From the NCBI RefSeq assembly GCF_001612555.1, contig NZ_CP015110.1:682001-746000 (forward strand): a stretch of 64,000 nucleotides of DNA. Reading direction: 5' to 3'. Under the pieces are notes generated by a model, which did not search any database, was not told the DNA's origin, and saw nothing but the letters and a program-made list of their open reading frames with translations. Shown here one piece after another: positions 33,130 to 42,079 of this stretch. Position 1 is the first letter of the stretch. Each line of letters begins with the position of its first letter. The stretch is from Acinetobacter sp. TGL-Y2. GTDB lineage: Bacteria > Pseudomonadota > Gammaproteobacteria > Pseudomonadales > Moraxellaceae. The translations under genes and the position numbers were made by a program.

Positions 33130-33162
33130 ATGAAAAAAAATGCTCTTGGAGAGTTAACATGA
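33130..33162 (+). CDS. Ten-residue leader ORF overlapping the filA start
   Basis: ATG at 33130 with its own GGAGAG ribosome site at 33115-33120 reads MKKNALGELT and stops at TGA 33160-33162, which overlaps the filA ATG (ATGA). The filA ribosome site (GGAGAG, 33148-33153) lies inside this ORF, so its translation would open or cover that site. Short ORFs arise by chance, but the duplicated ribosome site and ATGA overlap favour translational coupling. Confidence 0.45.
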   Translation: MKKNALGELT

Positions 33163-34016
33163 AATTATTTACCAAACTTGCTTTAGCTTCATCAATCATC
33201 CTTAGCGCTAACGCTATGGCAATGCAGGCTATGGATGATGCATCACTCAGTTCAACAACAGGTCAAGATGGTCTTAATATTGGTATTAACCTTGAAGGTG
33301 GTGCCATTACCGTTGGTCAATTGTTGATTCATGATAACGATGGTTTAGCGGATACTGCTTTAGGTGGTACAGGTACTGCTGGTGCAATCGTTATTGGTAC
33401 AGGTGTAGACGGTGCTGCTCCCGGTGTTTCAATTACTCAAACAGGAACGGGTAATCTGCTTGATCTAGCGATTGACACGGATGCGGGTAGTACAGGGACG
33501 GGTGGTGCTTTTCTTAACGTTGCAGCAAGTGTTTCGGGTATGGATATTTCCGTGGGTTCGATTGGTGTAGGTGCATCAGGTGTTAAGACTGCTGATTCTG
33601 TTGTACGTGGTACCACGGGCACTGTGAATGAGATTCTAACAGGCCTAGATCTATCCCTAGGCTCTATCACGGCGAATGTTCAATTGGGTGCAACCCCACA
33701 AGGCGCTATGATTGTTCTAGACTCTGAAATTGTTGGTGGTTTGAAATTATCTAATCTGGGTATTAAAGATAATGCTGGTGGCGGTTCAATTGTATTGGAT
33801 AGCATTCAAGTGGTTGATACAGGAAGTTCAAATCTAAGTGCGAATGCCAAAATTGGTGTGAATCCTAATGGCTTATACATCAAACCAGTTGCTCAGAACA
33901 TCAGTGCATATATAGGTGGTGTACACTTAGGTTCAGCAGCAGCTGCTTCTATTGGTGATGTTGAAATCAAAGGTTTAAATATGGGAACTTCTACGATCAC
34001 AATTAGCGGACACTAA
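33159..34016 (+). CDS. filA: FilA, secreted Gly/Thr/Ser-rich protein (DUF6160-like)
   Basis: A 285-residue protein with a Sec signal peptide (MKLFTKLALASSIILSANAMA) followed by MQAMDDASLSSTTGQDGLNI, the N-terminal motif of DUF6160-type proteins. The rest is low in charge, almost free of Cys, and made of alternating Gly/Thr/Ser/Val/Ile stretches (TGTAGAIVIGTGVDGAAPG, VGSIGVGASGV) suited to beta-rich, possibly fibre-forming structure. Acinetobacter annotations call it FilA, a putative pilus assembly protein. The start at 33159 has GGAGAG 6 bp upstream. First gene of the cluster, followed by a strong hairpin, so it may be made in excess over filB-F. Confidence 0.78.
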   Translation: MKLFTKLALASSIILSANAMAMQAMDDASLSSTTGQDGLNIGINLEGGAITVGQLLIHDNDGLADTALGGTGTAGAIVIGTGVDGAAPGVSITQTGTGNLLDLAIDTDAGSTGTGGAFLNVAASVSGMDISVGSIGVGASGVKTADSVVRGTTGTVNEILTGLDLSLGSITANVQLGATPQGAMIVLDSEIVGGLKLSNLGIKDNAGGGSIVLDSIQVVDTGSSNLSANAKIGVNPNGLYIKPVAQNISAYIGGVHLGSAAAASIGDVEIKGLNMGTSTITISGH

Positions 34017-34024
34017 TTCATTTA

Positions 34025-34056
34025 AAAAAAACGCGTGTACATCACGCGTTTTTTTT
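34025..34056 (+). terminator. Terminator-like hairpin between filA and filB
   Basis: AAACGCGTG / CACGCGTTT stem, 5-nt loop, with nine or more T after it. It would end most filA transcripts; read-through or a further promoter must serve filB-F. Confidence 0.85.
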
Positions 34057-34163
34057 TCTCAAATATTTCTAAAAAATTACTGTATTTTTATATTAAAAAC
34101 GGTATCTTAAGGATAAGAACAAATTAGAGTTTTTACTCTGAATACCAAAAATAACCATAGGCA

Positions 34164-35027
34164 ATGACTGCCGAAACTAGAATAGTTAACATTATGATAG
34201 AAATTACTTTAGGCTCGGCAATCATGTATTACTTTGCCAGTCGCTCACTTGATATTAAAGAAAAGCCAGCAGAAGCGGTTTATTATTCTGAAATTGTTGA
34301 TCCTAGAGATAAGTCGTTTACTCGAAATCATCGTGAGGCTGTGCTAATTAAACCCGCCTTAGAGAATCAGTTTCGAGGCATTGTGAGGCAAGCTTATGAC
34401 TATAGTTGTGGTTCAGCAGCACTTACCACAGTTCTCAATGGTCATGTGGGGCTCAATCTAACAGAACAACAAACCATGGAAGGCTTACTTCGTTTTGGTG
34501 AATATGAGCGCATTGTTGAGCGCCGTAGCTTCTCATTATTAGACATGAAACGTTTTGTTACAGCTTTGGGCTATGAAAGTGGCGGATATAAAGGCGAATT
34601 TGAAGACCTGATCAAACAACAACAACCTGCAATTGTACCCATTCATTATGCGGGCTTTAAGCATTTTGTGGTGTATAAAGCATTTAAAGATGGGCGGGTC
34701 TATGTAGCAGATCCAGCCTTGGGCAATATCAGTTTTGAACAAGAGCGGTTTAAAGAAATCTGGGAAAACAATACTTTATTCCTCATTAATGTTCCAAAAG
34801 ACCAACAAAAAAATTTATTGGCACTTCAAGAAACAGATCTCAGACATGTGGATGACGCCACAATCAATCGTTATGCTTTAGTTGAAGCGCAGTTTTCAGC
34901 GGATTATATGAACCGAATTGCAGACAAAGCTTCGACCATGAGAAAGGTGATTGACCGAGACCCTAACTCCCCTACGTACAATCAGCCAATTACAACCTTT
35001 ATGCGACTCTATTATAAACGTAAGTAA
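34164..35027 (+). CDS. filB: FilB, C39-family cysteine peptidase-like protein
   Basis: A 287-residue protein with an N-terminal hydrophobic segment (about 9-25) and a papain-like C39 domain. The catalytic residues look complete: Gln76 and Cys82 in RQAYDYSCGSAAL, His167 in GFKHFVV, and Asp183 in VYVADPALG. C39 domains usually cut after Gly-Gly in exported peptides; here there is no ABC transporter part. A lone, periplasm-facing C39 protein is also the hallmark of FapD in the Pseudomonas Fap amyloid system. The start is uncertain: the ATG at 34164 has a weak AGG, and 34194 is an alternative. Confidence 0.82.
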   Translation: MTAETRIVNIMIEITLGSAIMYYFASRSLDIKEKPAEAVYYSEIVDPRDKSFTRNHREAVLIKPALENQFRGIVRQAYDYSCGSAALTTVLNGHVGLNLTEQQTMEGLLRFGEYERIVERRSFSLLDMKRFVTALGYESGGYKGEFEDLIKQQQPAIVPIHYAGFKHFVVYKAFKDGRVYVADPALGNISFEQERFKEIWENNTLFLINVPKDQQKNLLALQETDLRHVDDATINRYALVEAQFSADYMNRIADKASTMRKVIDRDPNSPTYNQPITTFMRLYYKRK

Positions 35028-35067
35028 TAATTTATAAAAAATTACACAAAAAGTTGGTAGGAAGAAT

Positions 35068-36324
35068 ATGAAAAATCAATGGATGAAACGAACCTTACTC
35101 GCATTAAGCATTCAAATGGTGATGGGTACAAGCTATGCAGCTGAAGCTGAGCTTGAAGGGGAAGCTGATCTGATCGAAGAGGTCCAAAGTACTGCTGTCG
35201 CAAATCCTACTTTAGACAATCTTGATCAAGAAACCGATACTGTCGAAACAAAATCTGCAGTTGAGTCAGCAGTAGTGGTAGATCAAACTGATATTCAACC
35301 TGCCCCTAGCTTTAATAAGGATGAAACTGCTTCGCTAGTGCCGCAAGCCGAAGGTCAAGCGGCAAATGCGTTGCAGCAAAAGGAAGGTGATGCAACGCAA
35401 GAGACGAACTTACAAGAGGTATTTACCTCAAGTGAGCGTCAATATTCACTGATTAAGCAGGGTGAGATTTCAGCATTTTATGACTTAGATTATTCATACT
35501 ACCGAGATTCACAAATTAATGCATCGCTGGATGAAGGTTCATTGTATCAACTGCGTGTCGATGAAGATGCCAATCATACCATCACCAATACATTCACGGC
35601 GCAATATGGTGTTCTGGACAATCTGACACTTAGTGCATCTGTTCCACTGGTGGCCAAGTCAGACAACTTAAAAGACACCACCACCGCTGGTCTTGGTGAT
35701 ATTAATTTAGGCGCACGTTGGGAACCCTTTCCACTTAAAGCTGGCCGCCTGCCTTTAATATTATTCGGAAGTGTCTCAACCAAAACAGGCGACAGTCCTT
35801 ATGAGATTAATCCTGAAACAGATTTATCTACAGGTAAGGGCTATTACTCAGTAGGTGTGGGTGCAAGTACTCGGAAATATATTGATCCTGTTGTGCTTTT
35901 TGCTTCCGTCTCTGCAAATTATGGTTTTAAGGAAACAGGGTTAAATCAACTGCGCGGGGGCGGTAATACAGAAGGTGAAGGTCTTGATGGTAAAACACGC
36001 ATTTTAGATACATTTGAGCCTGGCATTACAGGTGGTTTCTCTTTTGGGTTTGCCTATTCATTTAACTATGACGTATCGCTCACCATGTCCTATCAGCAGT
36101 CTTTTAATACCAATACGTCTTTTACCTATCAAACAGGTGAGAAATATAAAGCAGCAGATCAAACAAGTGCGACTTTCGCCATTGCTTTGGGTGTCCGTGT
36201 AAATCCTGAAACGATTGTGAATGGAACATTAGGGATTGGTTTGACTGAGGATGCGCCAGATGTATCGCTTGGTTTGTCATTTCCGCTTGATATTTTAGGT
36301 TTCGGTAAGAAAAAACCGAGCTAA
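35068..36324 (+). CDS. filC: FilC, outer-membrane beta-barrel (Phenol_MetA_deg-type)
   Basis: A 418-residue protein: signal peptide (cleavage after SYA, about residue 24), about 110 residues of acidic Gln/Glu/Ala/Val-rich low-complexity sequence, then a beta-barrel of about 280 residues. The barrel shows alternating strands such as YGVLDNLTLSASVPLV, GLGDINLGARWEPF, GYYSVGVGAS and ITGGFSFGFAYSF. This order (periplasmic linker then barrel) is that of FapF, the Fap amyloid export channel, whose barrel belongs to the same Phenol_MetA_deg type. Known as FilC in Acinetobacter. The ribosome site GGAAG precedes the ATG. Confidence 0.75.
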   Translation: MKNQWMKRTLLALSIQMVMGTSYAAEAELEGEADLIEEVQSTAVANPTLDNLDQETDTVETKSAVESAVVVDQTDIQPAPSFNKDETASLVPQAEGQAANALQQKEGDATQETNLQEVFTSSERQYSLIKQGEISAFYDLDYSYYRDSQINASLDEGSLYQLRVDEDANHTITNTFTAQYGVLDNLTLSASVPLVAKSDNLKDTTTAGLGDINLGARWEPFPLKAGRLPLILFGSVSTKTGDSPYEINPETDLSTGKGYYSVGVGASTRKYIDPVVLFASVSANYGFKETGLNQLRGGGNTEGEGLDGKTRILDTFEPGITGGFSFGFAYSFNYDVSLTMSYQQSFNTNTSFTYQTGEKYKAADQTSATFAIALGVRVNPETIVNGTLGIGLTEDAPDVSLGLSFPLDILGFGKKKPS

Positions 36325-36336
36325 GGGAGAGAGGGT

Positions 36337-38001
36337 ATGGCTTACCATCGATTAAAACCCTTGGTTCTGGCAATTGTCTTAACTGGGTGCAGTACGTCCG
36401 TTTTTGCTCAACTGGGGCAAAATCTATCTGTCGATGTTCGTTCACTGACCATGGGGAATGCAGTCACTGCAGATCCACCTGGGATTAGTGCGATTCACTT
36501 TAACCCTGCTGCATTGACCAAGCTAAAAGGCTTGCAAACTGACGTACAGGGTTTAATTGCCAACTTTGATGTGCAACGCGAATTTTCTGCACCCGAAGGT
36601 TACGATGTGTTTGGTTATTCTGATGACCCTATCGTGTGTAATGACGCACCAGATAATCCATCTAGCCTATGTACTGACTACAAAGGTACAGTTAGTGGTG
36701 ATGTAGAGTATGCCAGTCTTTATATTCCCATTCTCAAAAAAGTGGTTGATTTAGGTGAAGGATGGCCCGTTGCAGCACCAACTGCAGGAATTTCGTATAA
36801 CCCACCTGGTTCAAAACTGACTTTTGCAACAGCAGCTTATGCACCTATGGTCGCGGGCTTCGGTGCTGAAGACGGTAATCCTGGTAACTATATGGGTCAG
36901 CAGGTTGCCATTGAGCGGATTACCTATTTGTCACCATCGATTGCTTATCAAGTGAATGACGAACTCTCAATCGGTGCATCGATTGGGATGTCCTATCAGG
37001 CCATTGCCATGAAAACGGATTTACGCTTTCCCAATGAGTTAATTGGCGTGCTTCGTATGGTGGATGAATCTGTCTGTGGTCCATTTCGTGAAAACTCCAA
37101 TATTATTACCGATATTATTTTATTCGGTATTTGCCGTGCCGATGAAGGCATGAATCCGTTTAGTACCTTTGGTAAAATGGATGTAGCGCTGGAGCAGAGT
37201 TTAAGTCCAAGTTATAACTTGGGTCTGATGTGGGAGCCAACAGAAGACTTCGGCTTTGGTATTGTTTATCAAAGTGCGGCGAAAATGCGCTTAAAAGGCA
37301 AGTACGTCATTCAAAACGCCAATGGTCCACGAGAACTAATTAAGGGTCTTAATGAGTCACCTACAGGTCAGATTTTGGCGGCTATTTTAGGTTTTCCAAG
37401 CTACATTCCACCGATAGAGTCTGGGTTACTTGCGATGGATTTGGAATATCCAGCGCATTTTCAGGCAGGGATTAAATATAAAGTCTTGCCAGATTTACAA
37501 GTGAATTTTGATGTCGGTTGGACGGATTTCGCTGCGTGGGATAAGTTTAAGTTTGAATTTGACCGTCAGATCAGCGCGCTGAAAATTGCCAAGCTTTTGT
37601 CCAATGATGTGTCCGATACCACCTTGTCTTTACCTTTAGGCTTTCAGTCGCCGTGGAGCTGGGGAATTGGATTTGAATACTCTGCCAATGAGCGTTTAAA
37701 ACTACGTGTGGGTTATGAACCACGGACCAGTGCTATTCCAGACAATAAGCGCAATACGATGGTGCCGATTAACAATGCACAGCTATTTGGCTTAGGTCTG
37801 GGTTATCGTTTCGATGAAGATAGTGATATTGATCTGTCCGTCGCATTTTTAAGAAGCCGTGACAATATTCCTGCAGGAAGCAGTAGTTTGGCAAACAAGG
37901 ATACAGTAGATAATCTTCTACTGAACCCATATGCCGGTTTAAATGTATCGACCAATACCAAAGTGACTATTCTTGGTATTAACTATAGAACGAGATGGTA
38001 A
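36337..38001 (+). CDS. filD: FilD, FadL/OMPP1-family outer-membrane protein
   Basis: A 554-residue barrel protein. Signal peptide MAYHRLKPLVLAIVLTGCST...FA, then the FadL hallmark N-terminus (SLTMGNAVTADPPGISAIHFNPAALT), in which the NPA motif enters the barrel. The C-terminal strands (LKLRVGYEPRTSAIP, FGLGLGYRF, TKVTILGINYRTRW) end in an aromatic residue, as BAM substrates do. FadL proteins import hydrophobic molecules. Four Cys in two extracellular-type inserts are unusual for FadL. It begins 12 bp after filC. Confidence 0.85.
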   Translation: MAYHRLKPLVLAIVLTGCSTSVFAQLGQNLSVDVRSLTMGNAVTADPPGISAIHFNPAALTKLKGLQTDVQGLIANFDVQREFSAPEGYDVFGYSDDPIVCNDAPDNPSSLCTDYKGTVSGDVEYASLYIPILKKVVDLGEGWPVAAPTAGISYNPPGSKLTFATAAYAPMVAGFGAEDGNPGNYMGQQVAIERITYLSPSIAYQVNDELSIGASIGMSYQAIAMKTDLRFPNELIGVLRMVDESVCGPFRENSNIITDIILFGICRADEGMNPFSTFGKMDVALEQSLSPSYNLGLMWEPTEDFGFGIVYQSAAKMRLKGKYVIQNANGPRELIKGLNESPTGQILAAILGFPSYIPPIESGLLAMDLEYPAHFQAGIKYKVLPDLQVNFDVGWTDFAAWDKFKFEFDRQISALKIAKLLSNDVSDTTLSLPLGFQSPWSWGIGFEYSANERLKLRVGYEPRTSAIPDNKRNTMVPINNAQLFGLGLGYRFDEDSDIDLSVAFLRSRDNIPAGSSSLANKDTVDNLLLNPYAGLNVSTNTKVTILGINYRTRW

Positions 38002-38012
38002 GGATACTGAAT

Positions 38013-39362
38013 ATGCAAAAAGCAAAGTCAGCACAAGCCGTACTTTTGCTGTGCTGTGGTTGGTCGAGTTTAAGTTTCGCAGCTGACTTCTATACCATTA
38101 TTGGCCCTGATGGTCGTCCGATGATTATTCAGCAAAACGCTACGAGCGTTAAACCTAAACGAGAAAAAGTGAAAGCCCCTGTACAACCACAAAAGGTTGA
38201 GAGCAGGTCATCTGACCATAGAGCTATGGATCACACTACTCAATTTGAAGGCGCACATTTTCCTGAAAACAACACTAAAGTTACTCCAAACGCGGCTGAT
38301 TCGACGCAGTTAAACCTACAGAATCAAAAGGATCAATCTAAAGTAGAACAAGTGCTTGAGCAAAAACAGCGTCTCGCTAAACCACCAACGACTCAACACA
38401 TCAGTAAAGATCGAGCATTACTAAATCCTGTAAAGGATAATCAAAAGCTAAAAAAAATCGAAAAAAATGATGAAGCTGGTCAAGTGCCTTGGGTGAATCA
38501 ATCTCAAGCTATCCATGTTCAGCCAAAAAATGCCAAGAGCAATACTGAAACCTCAAGTAGCGAGGCTAAGCAGGCTTTGAAAAGTGCGGGCTTAGTTTCA
38601 GCACCTGAATCTGTTTCTATAGCAAAACCAGTAGATGTAAACCCGAGTCAAAAGCCTAAAAATGATGACTCAAAATTTACAGAAATTGATGGTGTGCAAT
38701 ATGTGGACAATGAATATTTAGAAGATAAAGAATTTAACCTTGAAGGTAAGAAACGCTTTTATATTATGTCTGAAGCAGGCGTTGCAGGTGGACGTCAGTT
38801 TGAAACTGTGGAACGCGAAAAAGGAATTAGCAAATCGGTATTTTCGAAGTTCTTAAAGAACGATAAAGCCGTTCATGGGCCAATCGTACTGTCATCAACT
38901 TATTTTAGATTACCGAAGGAACAGGTGGTTGAGAATCTACAACAATCCTGTTTCACAGGTAAGAAAATTGAAAAAGCTAAGTTTTTAAGTGTGGACAAAG
39001 ATGAAATGGGTTTTTGGCCTGTCGCACCCATCAAAGAAAATTTTGCCTATGAAGTGGTCAAATTAGATCAGAAGGTCGAAAACATTCAGCTAAGCTCATA
39101 TGCATCATCACAAAAAAATCCAAGTTATTACTGGCCCTTGGTCGTGTTTCTAGATCAGCAAGGCTGTGTCATCGAAGGGGTCACGGGTTTTAAAAATGAA
39201 GATGTGGATGCCAATCATCGGCAGTTTGCATCTTTGGTGGGTGTACTTAAGAAACCGAATCAAGCGCATTTTCTATTTATGACCCCTTTGGCTGAATCTG
39301 TAGATGTAAACAATCTGAAGCTGTCCAATATAGGTCAAATCAAACTCAACGTTTTAAGATAA
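38013..39362 (+). CDS. filE: FilE, exported protein of the fil cluster
   Basis: A 449-residue protein with a signal peptide (MQKAKSAQAVLLLCCGWSSLSFA), a 22-residue start of the mature part reading DFYTIIGPDGRPMIIQ (similar to DUF4124-type openings), a long Lys/Gln/Ser/Pro-rich disordered linker (about 40-205), then a folded C-terminal domain (about 210-449). I do not recognise a catalytic motif. Start at 38013 with AAGGA 9 bp before; the in-frame ATG at 37995 overlaps filD. Called FilE in Acinetobacter annotations; probably periplasmic or outer-membrane attached. Confidence 0.75.
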   Translation: MQKAKSAQAVLLLCCGWSSLSFAADFYTIIGPDGRPMIIQQNATSVKPKREKVKAPVQPQKVESRSSDHRAMDHTTQFEGAHFPENNTKVTPNAADSTQLNLQNQKDQSKVEQVLEQKQRLAKPPTTQHISKDRALLNPVKDNQKLKKIEKNDEAGQVPWVNQSQAIHVQPKNAKSNTETSSSEAKQALKSAGLVSAPESVSIAKPVDVNPSQKPKNDDSKFTEIDGVQYVDNEYLEDKEFNLEGKKRFYIMSEAGVAGGRQFETVEREKGISKSVFSKFLKNDKAVHGPIVLSSTYFRLPKEQVVENLQQSCFTGKKIEKAKFLSVDKDEMGFWPVAPIKENFAYEVVKLDQKVENIQLSSYASSQKNPSYYWPLVVFLDQQGCVIEGVTGFKNEDVDANHRQFASLVGVLKKPNQAHFLFMTPLAESVDVNNLKLSNIGQIKLNVLR

Positions 39363-39391
39363 TTGAACAAGATAACCAAAAGGGTTTAAAA

Positions 39392-41281
39392 ATGAATAAT
39401 AAAATATTTCTTCCATTCGCTTTATCCAGTTTCATGTTGGCCATGTCGGGTTGTGGCGGTGAAAGTGCTACGATTCATGAAGACCCAAATACTGGAGTTA
39501 AAACCTCAACCAACGGCTGTGATGCAAGCAGTGATAGTTGTTTGGGTTTTGTCGTCACTTATCCTGTTGAAGGTTTAAATTTTGATTGCAGTAGCGACAC
39601 TAAAAATCATTTTATTACCCAACTCGAAGGCAATATTGCGACAGGTGGTTGTGCAGTAGGTGATAAGGTCAGCTTTTATATACAAGGACAGGATTCAAGT
39701 CGTAAAATTGAACTCGGAACAGTGGATTTAAAACAAATCAGTCCGCTAAAAGTGGCAAGCCAGCCTGTGCAAATCAGTTTATTGGATATTGCAAAAGGCA
39801 TGACCGGTAAAGATGCAGTAGCGATGGATCTTACAGATCCAACTTTCAAAACCATGGTCGGAATCACACGCATCTTTCAAGCTGTTGGACTTTCACAAAA
39901 TGGTCATGTATTGGGTGATGTTCAACCGATTGAACTGACAGCCAAACTTAAGAATGACCTAGAGAAACTCTCTGCAAACGTGACTGCCAGCGAATTTATA
40001 GATGGTCGTTATGTAAGTAGCATCGCACCCTGGCTAAATCTAGGTACAGTCAGTGAAAGTGTGGCAGAGAATGTTGCAGAGCAAATGGTTCTGCTGAAAA
40101 ACGTCAATATTTATAGTGCAAATTTCTTGGCGGTGTCTGCTTTAAACGTAGATGTCGGTGGTTTCCATGGTAAAAGCCAAAATCAAGAATCGATCGCCAA
40201 CATGTATGTGTTGACCACTCGACAAGGTTATACCACAGGCTACACGGTACAATGGAAAGGCAAACCTTTAACCACAGGCAGCCAAGTGATTAGTAGTATT
40301 GGACGAATTAATTTACTGACTCAAGTCCCTCCAATTAAGCTTAACGCCAATGACGGTGTAAAAAACTGGATTAGTCCTTTAAGCAATAGCATTTCAACAC
40401 CGTTATCTTTTAAAACGACCTCTACGGCAAGTGATCAACTGGATATATATCAAGGCACGATACTCAGCCAAAAAGCAATTGTGGGCACTGAGTATATGTA
40501 TAAACAGGTTACAGGAAGTAGCACAGCACCTGCCAATAATGTTTATGGCCAGTGGCGTCAAAGCATAGATAATGAAAATTTTACAGGCTCAATCGATGTG
40601 TATCAGTCGAATCCTGCAACTTATCTCGATCGGGCGGTATTTAAAACCATTAATACTGTAAATAATGGTGAAAATTATATATTCCCGCTGTATGCAACCT
40701 TAGAGTTTAGTTTCCAAGATCCAGCGATGCCAGTGCAAAAAGTGGGAATTGTGATTGATGAGTTTGGCGATATTCGCACCAACCGCTCAGCAACATCTTT
40801 GGCATCAGATCAATGTTTAACAGTCAATGCCAATATGCAAGACAGCAATGGTGTTCAGCAGTATCGAATAGGGACTACAGGGGCAGCAAACCAAAGTAGC
40901 AATGATAAGTCGATTACTTTGCGTATGATTTTAGCCAATTCTATTTTTGGTCCATTGGATGGCGCCTTAATTGGCTTAAATGAAAGCTTTATGTATTTAC
41001 CCCAAGACAATCAAGGCAATGTGTCAAACTTATCTTCTGGCGGTGTTCGATTAAACCTGCAGAACTTAATCAGCAGCAATACTACAGCTTCAGGGATTAA
41101 CATCACGGGTTGGGATGGTGCAGCCTCAAAAGATGCTGAATGGCTGAATATGCATGCTGTGGCGCAGTCTATTTATGACACCGCCAATAAAGTCACACCG
41201 CAGAGTGAGCTGGCTAAACGTCAGCAAGGTAAAATTAATATCAGTTTGCCTACATGCTACAGCATTAAAACCAAGACTTAA
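39392..41281 (+). CDS. filF: FilF, large outer-membrane lipoprotein
   Basis: A 629-residue lipoprotein: signal peptide with lipobox MSGC (Cys21), then a Gly-rich spacer and a large extracellular or periplasmic region. Paired Cys near the N-terminus (NGCDASSDSC, FDCSS, GGCAVG) and two near the C-terminus (DQCLTVN, PTCYSI) suggest disulfides. No enzymatic motif is visible. Known as FilF and discussed as a surface antigen in A. baumannii. Last gene of the cluster, followed by a strong terminator. Confidence 0.78.
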   Translation: MNNKIFLPFALSSFMLAMSGCGGESATIHEDPNTGVKTSTNGCDASSDSCLGFVVTYPVEGLNFDCSSDTKNHFITQLEGNIATGGCAVGDKVSFYIQGQDSSRKIELGTVDLKQISPLKVASQPVQISLLDIAKGMTGKDAVAMDLTDPTFKTMVGITRIFQAVGLSQNGHVLGDVQPIELTAKLKNDLEKLSANVTASEFIDGRYVSSIAPWLNLGTVSESVAENVAEQMVLLKNVNIYSANFLAVSALNVDVGGFHGKSQNQESIANMYVLTTRQGYTTGYTVQWKGKPLTTGSQVISSIGRINLLTQVPPIKLNANDGVKNWISPLSNSISTPLSFKTTSTASDQLDIYQGTILSQKAIVGTEYMYKQVTGSSTAPANNVYGQWRQSIDNENFTGSIDVYQSNPATYLDRAVFKTINTVNNGENYIFPLYATLEFSFQDPAMPVQKVGIVIDEFGDIRTNRSATSLASDQCLTVNANMQDSNGVQQYRIGTTGAANQSSNDKSITLRMILANSIFGPLDGALIGLNESFMYLPQDNQGNVSNLSSGGVRLNLQNLISSNTTASGINITGWDGAASKDAEWLNMHAVAQSIYDTANKVTPQSELAKRQQGKINISLPTCYSIKTKT

Positions 41282-41308
41282 TGCATAAAAAAACAGTACT
41301 TACCTTAA

Positions 41309-41341
41309 GAAAAAATCCATCGATAGTGATGGATTTTTTTA
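41309..41341. terminator. fil cluster terminator
   Basis: AAATCCATC / GATGGATTT stem with a 6-nt loop, A-rich before and T-rich after, so it may act in both directions (the NUDIX gene on the minus strand ends about 60 bp away). Confidence 0.85.
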
Positions 41342-41399
41342 TGTAGATTTGAATATATCAAATGATAAGTTTTGATGTAAATAATTGTATTGGTTCAAT

Positions 41400-42008
41400 T
41401 TAACCCGTGTGATCTAAACGCGTGCCTAAGGTTTCAAGATGGGTTGGGAATTCATTGCTATTACGGTCTTCAAAATAATGTCTTAAAGTACGTTCTACGC
41501 TTGGAAAGGCCAGTTCATTCCATGGAATTTCATGTTCTTCAAATAAACGACTTTCAATAGTTTCATCACCCGCGCCGAATTTCCCATCTACAAGTATAGA
41601 TTTGAACAGCACATAGATTTGACCAATTCGAGGAATATTATACATACAGTACAACTGTTCAATCTCGACTTCAGCCTCGGCTTCTTCACGGGTTTCACGT
41701 GCAGCACCTTGCTCCATGGTTTCAAAAAGTTCCATGTAGCCAGCGGGCAAGGTCCAAAGTCCATAACGAGGTTCAATGGCACGGCGGCACAATAAAACTT
41801 TATTTTCCCAAATGGCGAGTGCGCCACAAATCACTTTCGGATTCACATAATGAATCGTTCTGCATTGAGTACACACTTGGCGAACTCTTTCGTCACCTAA
41901 AGGAATTTGGTCTGTTGTCGGTTGTCCGCAGGCCGTACAGAAAGGCATAAGCATCATTGAAAATATGAGATGATTCAGCATAACGTAAAACGATGACTTT
42001 CGCATCAT
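41400..42008 (-). CDS. NUDIX hydrolase with N-terminal zinc ribbon
   Basis: The frame encodes 202 residues. A four-Cys zinc ribbon (FCTACG ... QVCTQC) precedes a NUDIX domain with box GYMELFETMEQGAARETREEAEA, matching G-x5-E-x7-RE-x2-EE. The zinc ribbon plus NUDIX layout resembles NudC-like and ADP-ribose/NAD pyrophosphatases; the substrate is unknown. The ATG at 42008 has AAGG 7 bp upstream, but the domain only begins near residue 21, so an ATG at 41954 or 41948 is also possible. It is divergent from the second NUDIX gene. Confidence 0.82.
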   Translation of the reverse strand: MMRKSSFYVMLNHLIFSMMLMPFCTACGQPTTDQIPLGDERVRQVCTQCRTIHYVNPKVICGALAIWENKVLLCRRAIEPRYGLWTLPAGYMELFETMEQGAARETREEAEAEVEIEQLYCMYNIPRIGQIYVLFKSILVDGKFGAGDETIESRLFEEHEIPWNELAFPSVERTLRHYFEDRNSNEFPTHLETLGTRLDHTG

Positions 42009-42079
42009 TTATAGCCTTATGCACAAAATTTCATATATGATGGAATGACAATAAAAAATCTCAAATTGAGTGTGTAACG

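Noticed and set aside
33120..33158. GTG start at 33120 for filA (13 extra residues)
   Set aside because: It would place a charged stretch before the signal peptide; the ATG at 33159 has a well-spaced GGAGAG.
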